Shown here piece by piece: positions 1 to 8,712 of a stretch of DNA of 24,331 nucleotides. How positions within the stretch are numbered: position 1 is the first letter of the stretch; each line of letters begins with the position of its first letter. The position numbers and the translations under genes were made by a program. The DNA comes from Zygnema cylindricum. Its lineage: Eukaryota; Streptophyta; Zygnematophyceae; Zygnematales; Zygnemataceae. The notes beneath the pieces were generated by a model. The model had not been told where the DNA came from, ran no database searches, and saw nothing but the letters and a program-made list of their open reading frames with translations. The stretch is from positions 1 through 24,331 of the forward strand of contig JBBHKE010000361.1 of NCBI GenBank assembly GCA_037447655.1. The letters are read 5' to 3'.

Positions 1-321
1 AAAAAAAAAAACATTACGTAAACCACACTATCTACGGTAATAATCTGATAAAAAAATCCACATCAACTACACCATGAATCGCTTATGGTGTTAACAACAT
101 TGTATATCTGTGCCCCTAAATTTTGGCCCTTGAACCTAAAATAGAATTAATAACACTATATTTTCCTTTACGTTTAAATTTTTTAATTATGGTATGGTTT
201 AATTGGTGGTATGCACATTGCGGTGTACTCTAAAATAGATTAGACTATATTGAACACTGATTTATATTTCATTACAGTACAGAGTGTTGTTTTGTTATAT
301 AATCCATTATATTTGTTTTTA

Positions 322-600
322 GGGCACTACATGACATGGCATTATAAGGTACCGGACTACACTTAACCAAATGAATTGTAAATGGCAGTGTCACTGCACA
401 TTGGTGTCCTATATCGCATTGCAATAAACATTAAGTTACACACACTGTTATTTTGTAATATACTCTATTGTAGTTTATTTTAATGCACTACATTACATTG
501 TATTATATGGTACCACACTACACTTACCTACCGAATCAATTCTAAATGGTAGTGTCATTACACAACGGTGTCCTGTATCGCATTGCAATAAATATTAGGT
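322..600. repeat. Direct repeat of about 117 bp, 162 bp apart
   Basis: 322-438 and 484-600 share gcactacat.acat.g, ggtacc, ctacactta, atggyagtgtcayt and tcgcattgcaataaa, in the same order. The second copy is followed by another partial unit (tatatcgcattgcagtaaa) at about 602-620. This is a local duplication inside the transposon copy at 70-1245. Confidence 0.7.
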
Positions 601-900
601 TTATATCGCATTGCAGTAAATAGTAAGTTACACATTGTAACTTACACCGATTTGGATATACTTTTAAATAGTGTAGTGTACGAATTGTGTCGTTCCGTAC
701 TTAAAGTGTTCGCAATTTCGTACTAAAGTACAAAAAAACGGTCAAAAAACGTTGTCGATACGAGAAATTGAGTCGCATCGACACAGAAAAAGGGCACGCA
801 TATTTGATTCTTAGTAATAAAGAAGAAAAATTAGGAAAATTCTCGCGAACCTGTTCTCACATTTTCAAACATCGATATGTAAACACGGACTATATCGGCT

Positions 901-1118
901 ACATTATGGGAATGTGTATCCGAATTAATGTTTTTTCCGTCTCTTAAGACATCTTTTATCCGTACATACATATCAGATTGTAAATCGGATGGTTGCGATT
1001 GAAAGGTAAGATTCTCATCTCCCGATTGGCGGTCTCAAATTGAAAATAGGACAAATGTGTACAGAGAAAAGATGTTTTAACTGGTGAAAAAAACATTAAC
1101 ACTAATAGCGATACACTG
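901..1118 (-). mobile_element. MITE family M, copy 1 (left end degenerate)
   Basis: The right terminus ..CTAATAGCGATACACTG is followed by TA at 1119-1120. Subterminal aagatgttttaac, ccgtacatac and internal gcgattgaaaggtaagattc match, in reverse, the copy at 5109-5325. The left terminus merges with the host element block near 901-925. Confidence 0.65.
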
Positions 1119-1431
1119 TAATGTTATGTGCGTTAATTAGAGTTAATGTTTTATTGGCTCGAGGTCATGAAAGCCAATATAGCGTATAACACTTTTTGTT
1201 TTCTTTACACTAATAATTTCTTAACACTATAAGCGATTCACAGTGTACTGTACAGATAACATTACAAAAAGATAATCCACATTAATTCCAGTGGGAAATC
1301 GGACACAAATAGCTCAAAATCAAAAAGCAATCCACTTATTATAGTAAGAGAAACCGAATTCAATTGACATTCAAAAAAAAAAAACAAATAAACAAACAAA
1401 CAAAACAAAGCAATCCACACTAATTACGGTA

Positions 1432-1546
1432 CTAAGGAATCCAGACCTCAGGATTGACCCAATCTTTTGTGACCGGAGAGATGCCTCCCCAATCGGAGAT
1501 TCCCGAGTCGATCAGAGCCGTCCATTCCGATAGATCCTCCCTCGAA
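1432..1546 (-). CDS. cofG: CofG exon 4: last visible exon
   Basis: Codes for residues 370-407. EWTALIDSGISDWGG and ISPVTKDWVNPE match the conserved DWGGxSPVTxDxVNPE region of CofG. Two acceptors are possible in the same frame: AAACAG before 1546 (preferred, with a T-run upstream) or TTCGAG before 1540, two residues shorter. The frame ends at TAG 1434-1432 after NPEVWIP; CofG normally reads about NPEAPWP and continues. A weak alternative donor (GAG then GTCTGG at 1446) would place the rest to the left, outside the window or past transposons. The 5' edge of this exon and its acceptor recur twice more upstream. Confidence 0.72.
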
Positions 1547-2606
1547 CTGTTTCCGGACAAAAAAAATCACAAAATGTAGTATTTAACAATTGATTCCTTT
1601 TTCTCTCCTTATCCCTCTCTCTCTCCCTCCCCTTCTCCCTCTTCCTCTCCCTCTCCTCTCCGTCCATTCCAAGAGAGCCTCCCTCGAACTGTTTACGGAC
1701 AAAAAAAATTGAAAATGTAGTATTTAACAATCGTTTCCTTTTTCTCACTCTCTCCTTCTCTCTCTCCCTCTCCCTCTCCCTCTCCTCTCCGTCCATTCTG
1801 AGAATGCCTCCTTGGAACTTTTTCGAACAATAAAAATTTCAAGATTCAGCATTTAAAAACTATAGAAAGAAAAATTATATACAATCGCTCCCTCTCCCTC
1901 TCCCTCTCTACTATTATTATACTAGTATACACACTAATAGTATAATATAAAAGTATAGTAATAGCCTTTACTAATAGTGTGTCTAGGAAAGACGTATAAC
2001 TATATATAGTATATAAACTATAACTATATTTACTATATAAATTATAACTATATAAAGTATATAAACTATAACTATATAAACTATAAACTACATAAATTAT
2101 AACTATATAAACAATATAAACTAAAAGTATATAAACTATACAAACTATAACTATATAAAGTATACAAACTATAACTATATAAAGTATATAAACAATAGAG
2201 GGGGAGAGAGAGAGAGGAAAGAGAAAAAAAAGATATATTTTAGAGGTGTGGTTGATAGAGGAGAGAGAGAGAGAGGCAGGGGTGAGAGAGAGACACATGT
2301 ATGCATATGTGCTTGTCGTCTCCATACATCTTAAGAAAAAGACAGAGCGAGCGAGAGAGAGAAAGGAGAGAGAGAAAGAGAGAAAGAGAGAGAGAGAGGG
2401 GGAGCGAAAGAGAGAAAGAGAGAAAAAAGAGAAAGAAAGAGAGAGAGGGAGCGAAAGAGAGAAAAAAAAGAAAGAGAGAGAGAGAGAGGGAAATTCACCT
2501 TCTCGGAGTCAAATTCAGCGGTACTTGAATTCTATTTTTTGCTCCAAGAGAACGGAGAGAGAGAGGGAGAGAAAGAGAGAGAGAAAGAGAGAAAGACAGA
2601 GAAAGG

Positions 2607-2637
<31 letters not shown>

Positions 2638-4883
2638 TATTCACCTCCTTGGAGTCAAATTCGGCGGTACTTGAATACTCATTTTTGCTCCGAAAATAAT
2701 TCTCGCGATCGCGACGGTCCATCGAATTTCTTCGAACGAAGGCTCCACACTTTTTTCCATTTTCGTATTTTTTTTCGCACGAAAATTTTGTATGATAATT
2801 TCTTGAATGTGACCGTATTTTTCGTGCATACTTTTTAAAGCGAGAAGAGAATCGATTCTCTCCTCCCTCGTTTCTCCAATACCGATCAAAATTCCAGAAG
2901 TAAAAGGAACATTTTCTTGACCTGGGGTAGAGGGAGGGAGAGGGAGAGGGAGAGGGAGAGGGAGGGGGAGGGAGGTGAGGAGAAACGGAGGGAGGGAGGG
3001 GAGGGGGGGGGGGAGGGAGGGAAAGAGGGAGGGAGGGAGAAAGGGAGGGAGGGAGGGAGAAAGGGAGGGAGGGAGGGAGGGAGAAAGGGAGAAAGGGAGG
3101 GAGGGAGGAAGGAAGAAGGGGAGAGAGAGGGAGGGAGGGAGGGAGAAAGGGAGGGAGGGAGGGAGAAATGGAGGGAGGGAGGGAGAAAGGGACAAAGGGA
3201 GGGAGGGAGAAAGGGAGGGAGGGAGGGAGAAAGGGACAAAGGGAGGGAGGGAGAAAGGGAGAAAGGGAGGAAGGAAGAAGGGGAGAGAAGGGAAGGAGTG
3301 CAAACAGAGGAGAGATGATAGTGGAGAGAGGAGAGGGAAAGAGAAAAACAGAGCAGAAGAAAGAAGGGCGGAAGAAGAGAAAGCAAAGAGAGAGAGGAGA
3401 GAAAGAAGAGAGAGTGAGGGAAATAGAGGATGGAGATTAGAGAGTAGTTAAAAAAACTCAAAAAACTCGAAAAAGAATAAAAGAAAAGTTCAAAAAACCT
3501 GGAAAATCGACAAAATAAATAAATAAAACCCAAAAGGAAACCCAAAAGAAGCCCAAAAAGTAAATCCCAAAAAAACCCAGAAAACCCCAAAAAACCTCAA
3601 AGAAAAAACCTCCTAAATAAAGGAAATACACTGAAGAAAAAGCAAAAAAAAAAACAAAAAACATAACTAAAAAAACAAAACAAAAAAAAAAAGTTTTTAC
3701 CTGCAGCTTCAATGGTGTTTAAACGGGCTTGCGGGTCTTTATCGGGACATTCAAAATGGGGTCCTCCGGGAGCTAAAAGACGAACAGAAATTGATTCCAA
3801 CATAAGTCCCTGACTGACCGAAACTTTCCGTAATTTTAAAATATCGTGACGTGACATAACCCCAGCGTTTATGTGCGGCAACAGTCCCGTTTCACGAAGA
3901 ACGAGACGAGCCATATCGGCCACATAGTCCAAAGTCGAAGAATATCCTAATTTTGTGAGCTGGTCGAGACGAAAAAAGACAAAGAAAAAGGGACGGAGGA
4001 GAAAATTAGATGAATTATTCGATGTAGGAAATGTCCGATGTCCAATGTCCAATGTTCAATGTCTAATGTTCAATTTTCAATGTCCAATATTCAATGTCCA
4101 ATGTCCAATGTTCAATGTCCAATGTTCAATGTTTAATGTCCAATGTCCAATGTCCAATGTCCAATGTCCGCCATTGTCCAATGTTCAATGTCCAATGTCC
4201 AATGTCCAATTCTTAATGTCCATAGTCCAGAGAAAAAGCACAATGTCCACTCCCCAATTTTCAAATTTCAATATCCAAAAATATAGGAGGTGAGGAATTC
4301 ATATTCTCACCTCCTCTCTCGCCTGTGGCCACCTCAACTCCGGTTTGTCTCCTAGTGTGAACAGAGCTTCCGTACAGCCAGCCTCAACCCCTTTCCTGCA
4401 AACTTCCAAAACCTCCTGTGGTGTCATGTAAGCGGATTTTCCGGGCTGTGGGCCAATAGCAAACGTGCAATATCCACACGTGTCACGACAGAGACGAGTC
4501 AAGGGGATGAAAACTTTTGGGGAAAAAGACAAAATGTCCGAATCTATCGCTTCGTCCCGTACTTTTTTGGCAGTATCTGTGAGTTCCTGTAAAGGAGTTT
4601 CGGACGCAAGTTTGTATAAGAACTCTGGAGAGAGAGAATTGGGAAAATTAGGGTTTTGGGAAAGTGAGGAACTGGGAATTAGGGTTTGAAATGTATTTTG
4701 TCGTTTTGTGAATTGCTTTGAGGCTTCATGGTGGAGGGAATGGCTGTCTGAAGCGTGGGTACGGATAAAATATGGGGCTTTATTATTTTTGGTTAAGAAA
4801 TGGATTGGAAACGGAACGGAAAAAAAATGGGGTTCAGAAAGAGAGAGAGGGGGGAAGAGAGAGGAAGAGAGGAGTTTCGTCAT
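1432..4883 (-). CDS. cofG: F0 synthase, CofG-type radical SAM protein, four exons
   Basis: Proposed join on the minus strand: 4883-4311, 3959-3701, 2921-2645, 1546-1432 (1224 nt, 407 residues plus stop; phases 0, 1, 2). CofG-type radical SAM enzymes act with CofH to make 7,8-didemethyl-8-hydroxy-5-deazariboflavin (F0) from tyrosine and a ribityl-diaminouracil. F0 is a photolyase antenna in algae and the precursor of F420 in prokaryotes. Seen here: the cluster motif CRDTCGYC (C132, C136, C139), then LFTLGDKPE, GLLPHINAGVMS, SQGLMLES, GGPHFECPDKDP, GILIGIGETREERI, GHIQEIIIQNF and SDWGGISPVT, all in the order of the family. Residues 1-80 are rich in S, P, F and L with few acids, like an organelle transit peptide. 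The junctions have GT-AG ends and restore one frame. The end, NPEVWIP then TAG, stops where the family usually continues about 30 residues, and algal proteins are often CofG-CofH fusions. The gene may therefore be truncated or continue left of the window. Confidence 0.85.
1659..1870. repeat. Two extra copies of the exon 4 acceptor and exon edge in intron 3
   Basis: The block at 1518-1612 (start of exon 4, acceptor, T-run and upstream intron) recurs at about 1660-1746 and, more diverged, at about 1789-1870. Shared landmarks on the plus strand are ccgtccattc, cctccctcgaactgttt, the A-run and tagtatttaacaat. CT-rich microsatellite separates the copies. The middle copy keeps a consensus AAACAG acceptor. 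This fits tandem duplication, or slippage-driven copying, of an intron/exon boundary. Confidence 0.8.
1993..2195. repeat. AT-rich minisatellite in intron 3
   Basis: Tandem variants of the unit aactatataaagtatataa, with alternating tataaact and actatata words, fill about 200 bp. There is no coding signal; open frames here are repeats only. Confidence 0.8.
2196..2490. repeat. GA-rich microsatellite in intron 3
   Basis: Mostly (GA)n, GAAA and GAGC runs, with a short unique patch at about 2285-2335. The RE/ER- and SL-rich open frames here are low-complexity artefacts. Confidence 0.85.
2489..2697. repeat. Duplicated exon 3 edge with splice donor
   Basis: About 62 bp at 2489-2552 repeat 2635-2697 with a few substitutions. 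The shared part on the minus strand covers the codons for IQVPxNLTP and the donor GTGAAT. Between the copies lies a GA microsatellite (about 2553-2634). Only the copy at 2645 continues into exon 3 coding sequence, so the copy at 2489 is a stranded pseudo-donor inside intron 3. Confidence 0.8.
2645..2921 (-). CDS. cofG: CofG exon 3: C-terminal barrel half
   Basis: Codes for residues 278-370. The acceptor is TACCCCAG before GTCAAG at 2921, directly after the long pyrimidine tract of intron 2. The joined codon G+GT gives EAAGQENVPF, as expected for CofG. It includes GILIGIGETREERI, GHIQEIIIQNF and VPPNLTP. The donor is CCAAGGAG then GTGAAT at 2644, phase 2. The last part of this exon with its donor is repeated inside intron 3 at about 2489-2552. 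Confidence 0.85.
2930..3440. repeat. Polypurine minisatellite filling intron 2
   Basis: The plus strand is nearly pure purine over about 500 bp: (GGGA)n, GGGAAA, GGAGGAAGGAAG units and a G-run at about 3005-3014. On the gene strand this is one long pyrimidine tract ending at the exon 3 acceptor (2922). Units such as gggagggagaaag recur many times. Its homopurine, mirror-like make-up could form triplex DNA (inference). Confidence 0.9.
3701..3959 (-). CDS. cofG: CofG exon 2: radical SAM barrel core
   Basis: Codes for residues 192-278, from LTKLGYSSTLDY to NTIEAAG. The acceptor is GACCAG before CTC at 3959 and the donor is GCAG then GTAAAAA at 3700, phase 1. It contains the family segments GLLPHINAGVMS, SQGLMLES and GGPHFECPDKDP. 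Confidence 0.87.
4027..4240. repeat. 7-bp minisatellite (ATGTCCA)n in intron 1
   Basis: About 30 copies of the heptamer ATGTCCA with variants ATGTTCA, ATGTCTA and ATGTTTA. It lies wholly inside intron 1 (3960-4310), close to the 5' splice site on the gene strand. It differs from the plant telomere heptamer TTTAGGG. The open frame through it is an artefact. Confidence 0.9.
4311..4883 (-). CDS. cofG: CofG exon 1: transit-like N-terminus and cluster motif
   Basis: Codes for residues 1-191. The start ATG is at 4883-4881; the next in-frame Met (about 153) lies beyond the cysteine motif, so this start is needed. The exon ends ..GCGAGAGAGGAG before the donor GTGAGA at 4310, phase 0. It contains the 4Fe-4S/SAM motif CX3CX2C at residues 132-139. 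A TATATAAG string lies only a few bases upstream of the ATG, so the real promoter must lie farther upstream or the 5' UTR is very short. Confidence 0.85.
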
Positions 4884-5106
4884 CTTATATATGATCTGTT
4901 TATCAATTTATATCCAGCTTTTTATTCCAAGATCCCAGAAATTGGCACAAAATTGCACGAAATTGAAAACCATAAAGTGTTTGAAATTAGGGTTAGAAGG
5001 AAATTCCAGAATTGTGTAGAATTTGAAATTTTGTTAATTGGGTGAACGATTAGGTCATAACTCCATTGAGGTTCATGGATGATGCGATTTGGAATTCAAA
5101 TTGGTG
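4884..5106. other. 5' flank of the CofG gene
   Basis: AT-rich sequence between the CofG start codon and the first MITE to the right. Candidate TATA strings on the minus strand lie at about 4884-4892 and 4907-4915, both very near the ATG. No other motif is convincing. The promoter probably lies here and may extend into the MITE at 5109. Confidence 0.35.
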
Positions 5107-5108
5107 TA

Positions 5109-5325
5109 CACCGTGTATCGCTATTAATGTTAATAAATTTTTCGCCACTTAAAACATTTATTCTCCGTACACACTTGTCGAATTTTCACATGGAGACCGC
5201 CAATAGGAAGGTGAGAATCTTGGCTTTCAATCGCAACCGTCAGATCTATAATCCGAAAAGTGTGTACGGAGAAAAGATGTTTTAAGTGGCGACAAAGTTA
5301 TCAACACTAATAGCGATACACGGTG
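5109..5325 (+). mobile_element. MITE family M, copy 2 (best preserved)
   Basis: 217 bp with terminal inverted repeats of about 70 bp. The left end CACCGTGTATCGCTATTA follows TA at 5107-5108. The right end is TAATAGCGATACACGGTG, followed by AA, so one flank is mutated. Both arms carry cgccacttaaaaca and tccgtacacact words in mirror order. It is non-coding; the frame at 5079-5285 is incidental. It sits about 225 bp upstream of the CofG start codon and so could affect its expression. Confidence 0.82.
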
Positions 5326-5868
5326 AATTGTAACATTAAGCGTTATCCGTAAGAAACTAAATCGCGATATCAAGAAGTTATAAATTCGATAGCCGACAAG
5401 TATCGTATCGTAATCGCAATAATCGCCAACAGTCGACGGTTATCTTTGATGGATTAAGGTAAGGAATTAATATTCGGACACCTGAAACTGTAATTTGGAC
5501 ACGGCAATAAAAAAAATCATACGAAAATGTACTCTTTTTGACTCGACGCCCCGTCAAAAACTACAGAACCGACAGCCGATACAACCACCTTTGATGACAC
5601 GTGGTGACAACTCAAGGCGCCATGGTTGGAAGTACACATTTTGATTATGTATGACCACGTGGCATATAGCCGGAAGTACATCCTTTTAGCGTGGACGAAC
5701 CGTCGACGGGCGAACCGAACCACTACGGAATTGGTTCCCAGGATTTTTTGAAAAGGTCTATACTCTATAGGTTATTTTCGAGTACGTACTTTTCGCTTAA
5801 TCGTTCCATTCCGTAATTTACGGCGGAAAATGCAGTACATTATATGTACAGTATTGTACGGTAGAGTA
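5326..5868. other. Intergenic; contains a block repeated at 13668-13795
   Basis: No gene is recognised. The segment at about 5690-5820 (accgtcg, ggcgaacc, actacgg, gagtacgtacttttcg) matches 13668-13795 at moderate identity, so it belongs to another dispersed repeat. The remainder, including the frame at 5517-5723, is unassigned. Confidence 0.45.
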
Positions 5869-6656
5869 CACCGTCAATCGTTATTAGAGTGAAGGAATAA
5901 ATAGCGTAAAAAAAAATGAGTGTTATTAACACTAATCGGGAATTTTTATTTTTTTTTAATATATATACTAATTAATCCCTAACTGTAATTTGGGTAGTCC
6001 TGAATAATAAATACCCGCCCTTTCGACGTCTAAAGTAATATGTGTATCCGTACAAAATCTGACAATTCGTACGCCGTCGCGCTGTTCACACGGTCGACGG
6101 ACGAACATATGAGAACGTGATTTTTGTCGACGAGTTTGTGTCTCTTTCTTTCAGTGCGCATTCACATGTGTGCGCAATAATGTTAAGTGTCTTTTTATGC
6201 CTTTGTAATTCAAAAAGTACCATTTAGTACGGAGATACCCTGTCCGTAGGCCACACTATTTCCATCGCAGTGTACTTCCATTATTAACACTTAATTGAAA
6301 AAAAAAACCCTAATTAGGATAATGGAAAAAATATAATTATGGATTGTATTTCAGGTTTTTTTTTTTAAAAAGGGCACCGAATTAGCGTTATTTACTCTAA
6401 AAGCGATTGGCAGTGTTTACAAAGGCATAAAAAGACACTTAACGTTATTGCGCACACATGTGAATGTGCACTGGAAGAAAGAGACGCAAACTCGTCGACA
6501 AAAATCACGTTCTCATATGTTCGTCCGTCGACCGTGTGAACAGCGCGACGGCGTACGAATTGTCAGATTTTGTATGGATACACATATTACTGTAGACATC
6601 GAAAGGGCGGGTATTTATTATTCAGGACAACCCAAATTACAGTTAGGGATTAATTA

Positions 6657-6699
<43 letters not shown>

Positions 6700-6785
6700 T
6701 TTTTTTTTAAATCCCGATTAGTGTTAATAACACTAATTTTTTTTTCACGCTATTTATTCCTTTACTCTAATAGTGATTGACAGTG
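5869..6785. mobile_element. Foldback transposon with arms of about 340-370 bp
   Basis: The arms at 5869-6208 and 6417-6785 are near-perfect reverse complements over most of their length: caatcgttattagag / ctctaatagtgattg, taattaatccctaactgtaa, cgacggacgaacatatgaga, tttttatgcctttgtaa. The right arm is longer because of a (TA)n/T-run at about 6656-6707. The ends are CACCGTCAATCG..CGATTGACAGTG, with TA at 5867-5868 and 6786-6787. The 208-bp spacer holds another terminus-like end at 6415. The frame at 6448-6657 lies in the arm and is unlikely to be a gene. Confidence 0.82.
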
Positions 6786-7285
6786 TAGTGTAAAGGAACA
6801 ATTAGTGTTATAAACTCTATTTTGGGTTCAAGGGCCTAACGCTAACAAAATGTTAACGCTGATTTCTACATCTACAAAAATTTGGATACACATTCTTATA
6901 GTGTAGCCGCTATTGGCTGAGTTTACATAGTCCACGTTTGAACATGGTGAGAAAAGGCTCGCGTGATTTTCTCTCGTCTTTATTCTTAGGAGTCAAATCT
7001 AAGGGCGCTTTCCCGTGGCATCGCCACTCACTCTCCCGTCTCAACACCGTTATCTAACACTTTTTTTGTACTTATGTACAAAAAATGAAGCACTTTTGGT
7101 ATAGGCTAACACATTTTGTACGCTATACAATGAAAAAATCACCCACGTTATAGTCATTCAGGGTAATCAAATTGTACCTATATTGGCGTAAATGAAAATA
7201 AAATTATTAATATTATTTTAGGTTCGAGGGTCCAAATTTGTGGGCCCCAAATTAGTGTTATAAACATTAATAGTGATTCACAATG
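6786..7285 (-). mobile_element. TA-flanked non-autonomous DNA transposon, copy 2
   Basis: On the minus strand it starts at 7285 (CATTGTGAATCACTATTAAT, with TA at 7286-7287). It has the subterminal block with ccctcgaacctaaaa (about 7210-7240), then the internal block (about 7120-6870), then the gaacccaaaatagag block (about 6815-6830). Its far end abuts the foldback at 6785. It matches the copies at 70-1245 and 8713-10008 in order but is shorter. Confidence 0.6.
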
Positions 7286-7287
7286 TA

Positions 7288-7488
7288 CTTCGCGAATCGT
7301 TATAAGTGTCGTTTCGTTCGTCGATTAAAATATTCATTTTTTGTGCACACTTATTTTGTTTTTAATTGCAAGGAGAATCTTACCTTTCACTTTGAACCGT
7401 CGGATGGACGACCCGACACTCATGCATGGACAACAAATGTTTCAACTGACAAAAAAACATTAACGGTAATAGCGATATCCCAATGGTG
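7288..7488 (+). mobile_element. MITE family M, copy 3 (decayed)
   Basis: Weaker match to the copy at 5109: gcgaatcgttataagtg at the left, gtgcacactt, ggagaatcttacctttca, aaccgtcggat, aaatgtttcaact and taatagcgat at the right, in the same order and spacing. It abuts the terminus of the element at 6786-7285, with TA at 7286-7287 between them. The frame at 7283-7543 is not considered a gene. Confidence 0.55.
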
Positions 7489-7931
7489 TGGGGCCATATG
7501 GCAAGGCAAGGGATTTTTTTTGTCATTTGCCTCGAACACTTAGCGTCGTACGGCTAAAGTTATAACCGTACGAAAATATCGTAAAAATGCAAAGTATAAT
7601 TTGGCATATTCTTTGAGCTTACGATGTACAACAAGTTGTCATCTTGTGTTTTTCAACCCAGTGCCACGTCATATTTATGCTATATCTTAAAACACACCGA
7701 CGATGTGTTTTTAAATAGAGTAACACCGCGTCACAAATAGAAAAAGTTATTCACACGTGTCAAAACTTTTCAAAAGTTTTTGACGACGAGAAAGGTACTC
7801 GGTTGTGTTTTTTTGTGCACTTACATTTTTTGCATATTTTTTTTTCCAATGGCCTTAAGGCTAAAGTGCCATTTCACGGAAAATGCAAAGTCTATGAAAG
7901 CGCCACTGTAGCTTGTAACTCACACTCACTA
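7489..7931. other. Unassigned AT-rich spacer
   Basis: Nothing recognisable. The short frame at 7803-8000 runs into the MITE at 7932 and is low complexity at its end. Only scattered cgtacg and T-runs are seen. Confidence 0.3.
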
Positions 7932-8146
7932 CACCGCCAATCGTTATTAGCGTTGTGTACGCTAATTCCGTCCCGCTTTTTTTTTTTTATTCTCAAATAG
8001 AGTTATCCACACTATTTAAAAAAAACCCTAATTCCTAATTAGAATAGACGATTTCTTCGAAAATTTCCAAATTCCCAATTAGCGTAAACCACGCTAATTA
8101 TTCGTATACGCTAAAAAAACTTACACGCTAATAACGATTGGCGGTG
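7932..8146. mobile_element. MITE with perfect 22-bp inverted ends and TA flanks
   Basis: 215 bp. The left end begins CACCGCCAATCGTTATTAG and the right end is its exact reverse complement over 22 bp. TA lies at 7930-7931 and 8147-8148. The interior is AT-rich with repeated cgctaat words and no frame. It shares terminal sequence with the foldback and family M but not its interior, so it is a third member type mobilised by the same kind of ends. Confidence 0.85.
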
Positions 8147-8148
8147 TA

Positions 8149-8712
8149 CCTCTCTCACCTTACGTCCCATTCACCCCTCAAACTCCACCATTTTTCATTC
8201 TCTCACAAAATGGCTCAAAGTTACCCGTAATGAGCGAAAGAAAATATTAATCGCGATGCTTTTTAACCACATCGAAAGGTATGCAAAAAATTATTCCGCA
8301 AATTGAGAATCTCTCAAAAATTCCATGTCGACCAGACACAAGAGGCAAACGCAAAAGCATTTTGTTCAGCCATGGTTGGAAGGCTACACTTCAACCATGT
8401 CACGCAAAGACATGCAACGCACCAAAAATTTTCAAAATATATGATGTGTCTTACGACGTTCCAAAAAGTTTCAAAAAATACGGTGTGTCAAAAGAACATA
8501 TAACCGTTGAAAACCGCCACGGGCATTGTCGACATATACAATTCTCACAACCTTAAGTAACAATTTCGTTGTTACACATCGGGACATTAAAAACAATGTA
8601 TTGATAATCTTCGCTAGATTATAAAATAAGTTCTTAATTTACAATTACAATGAGCATTTACCCTAACAAGAGATTTGGGAAATAGTGACAAAGTGGCATC
8701 ACGCTTGTACTA
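8149..8712. other. Unassigned spacer with a 91-codon open frame
   Basis: A 91-residue frame at 8281-8556 has no domain I recognise and no clear codon bias. Short words (gccatggttggaag) also occur at about 5620, which suggests dispersed repeat material. Not called as a gene. Confidence 0.3.

Larger units (their letters stand above)
70..1245 (+). mobile_element. TA-flanked non-autonomous DNA transposon, copy 1
   Basis: The left terminus CACCATGAATCGCTTATGG follows TA at 68-69. The right terminus ..ATAAGCGATTCACAGTG precedes TA at 1246-1247. The left subterminal block (about 112-165, aaattttggcccttgaacc) and the internal block at 655-925 recur in the copies at 6786-7285, 8713-10008 and the split copy at 10011. 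No transposase frame is present. TA flanks and short inverted ends suggest a Tc1/mariner-like non-autonomous family (inference). A MITE lies inside it at about 901-1118. Confidence 0.6.

Noticed and set aside
322-620. CRISPR-like or satellite array
   Set aside because: Only two to three degenerate copies with no regular spacers, in a eukaryotic genome.
1512-3451. Many long open frames rich in Arg/Glu or Ser/Leu/Pro on both strands
   Set aside because: They come from GA/CT and GGGA repeats, which lack stops in several frames. Only the CofG exon parts are real.
4027-4240. Possible interstitial telomere repeat
   Set aside because: The unit is ATGTCCA, not TTTAGGG/CCCTAAA or a known variant.
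3955-4293. 112-codon frame with repeated MSNVQCP units
   Set aside because: It is the translation of the 7-bp minisatellite inside intron 1.
6448-6657. 69-codon frame in the foldback arm
   Set aside because: The mirror arm does not keep it, it has no domain, and it ends in repeat sequence.
8281-8556. 91-codon frame as a small gene
   Set aside because: No domain or coding bias, an overlapping frame on the same strand, and it sits in dispersed-repeat DNA.
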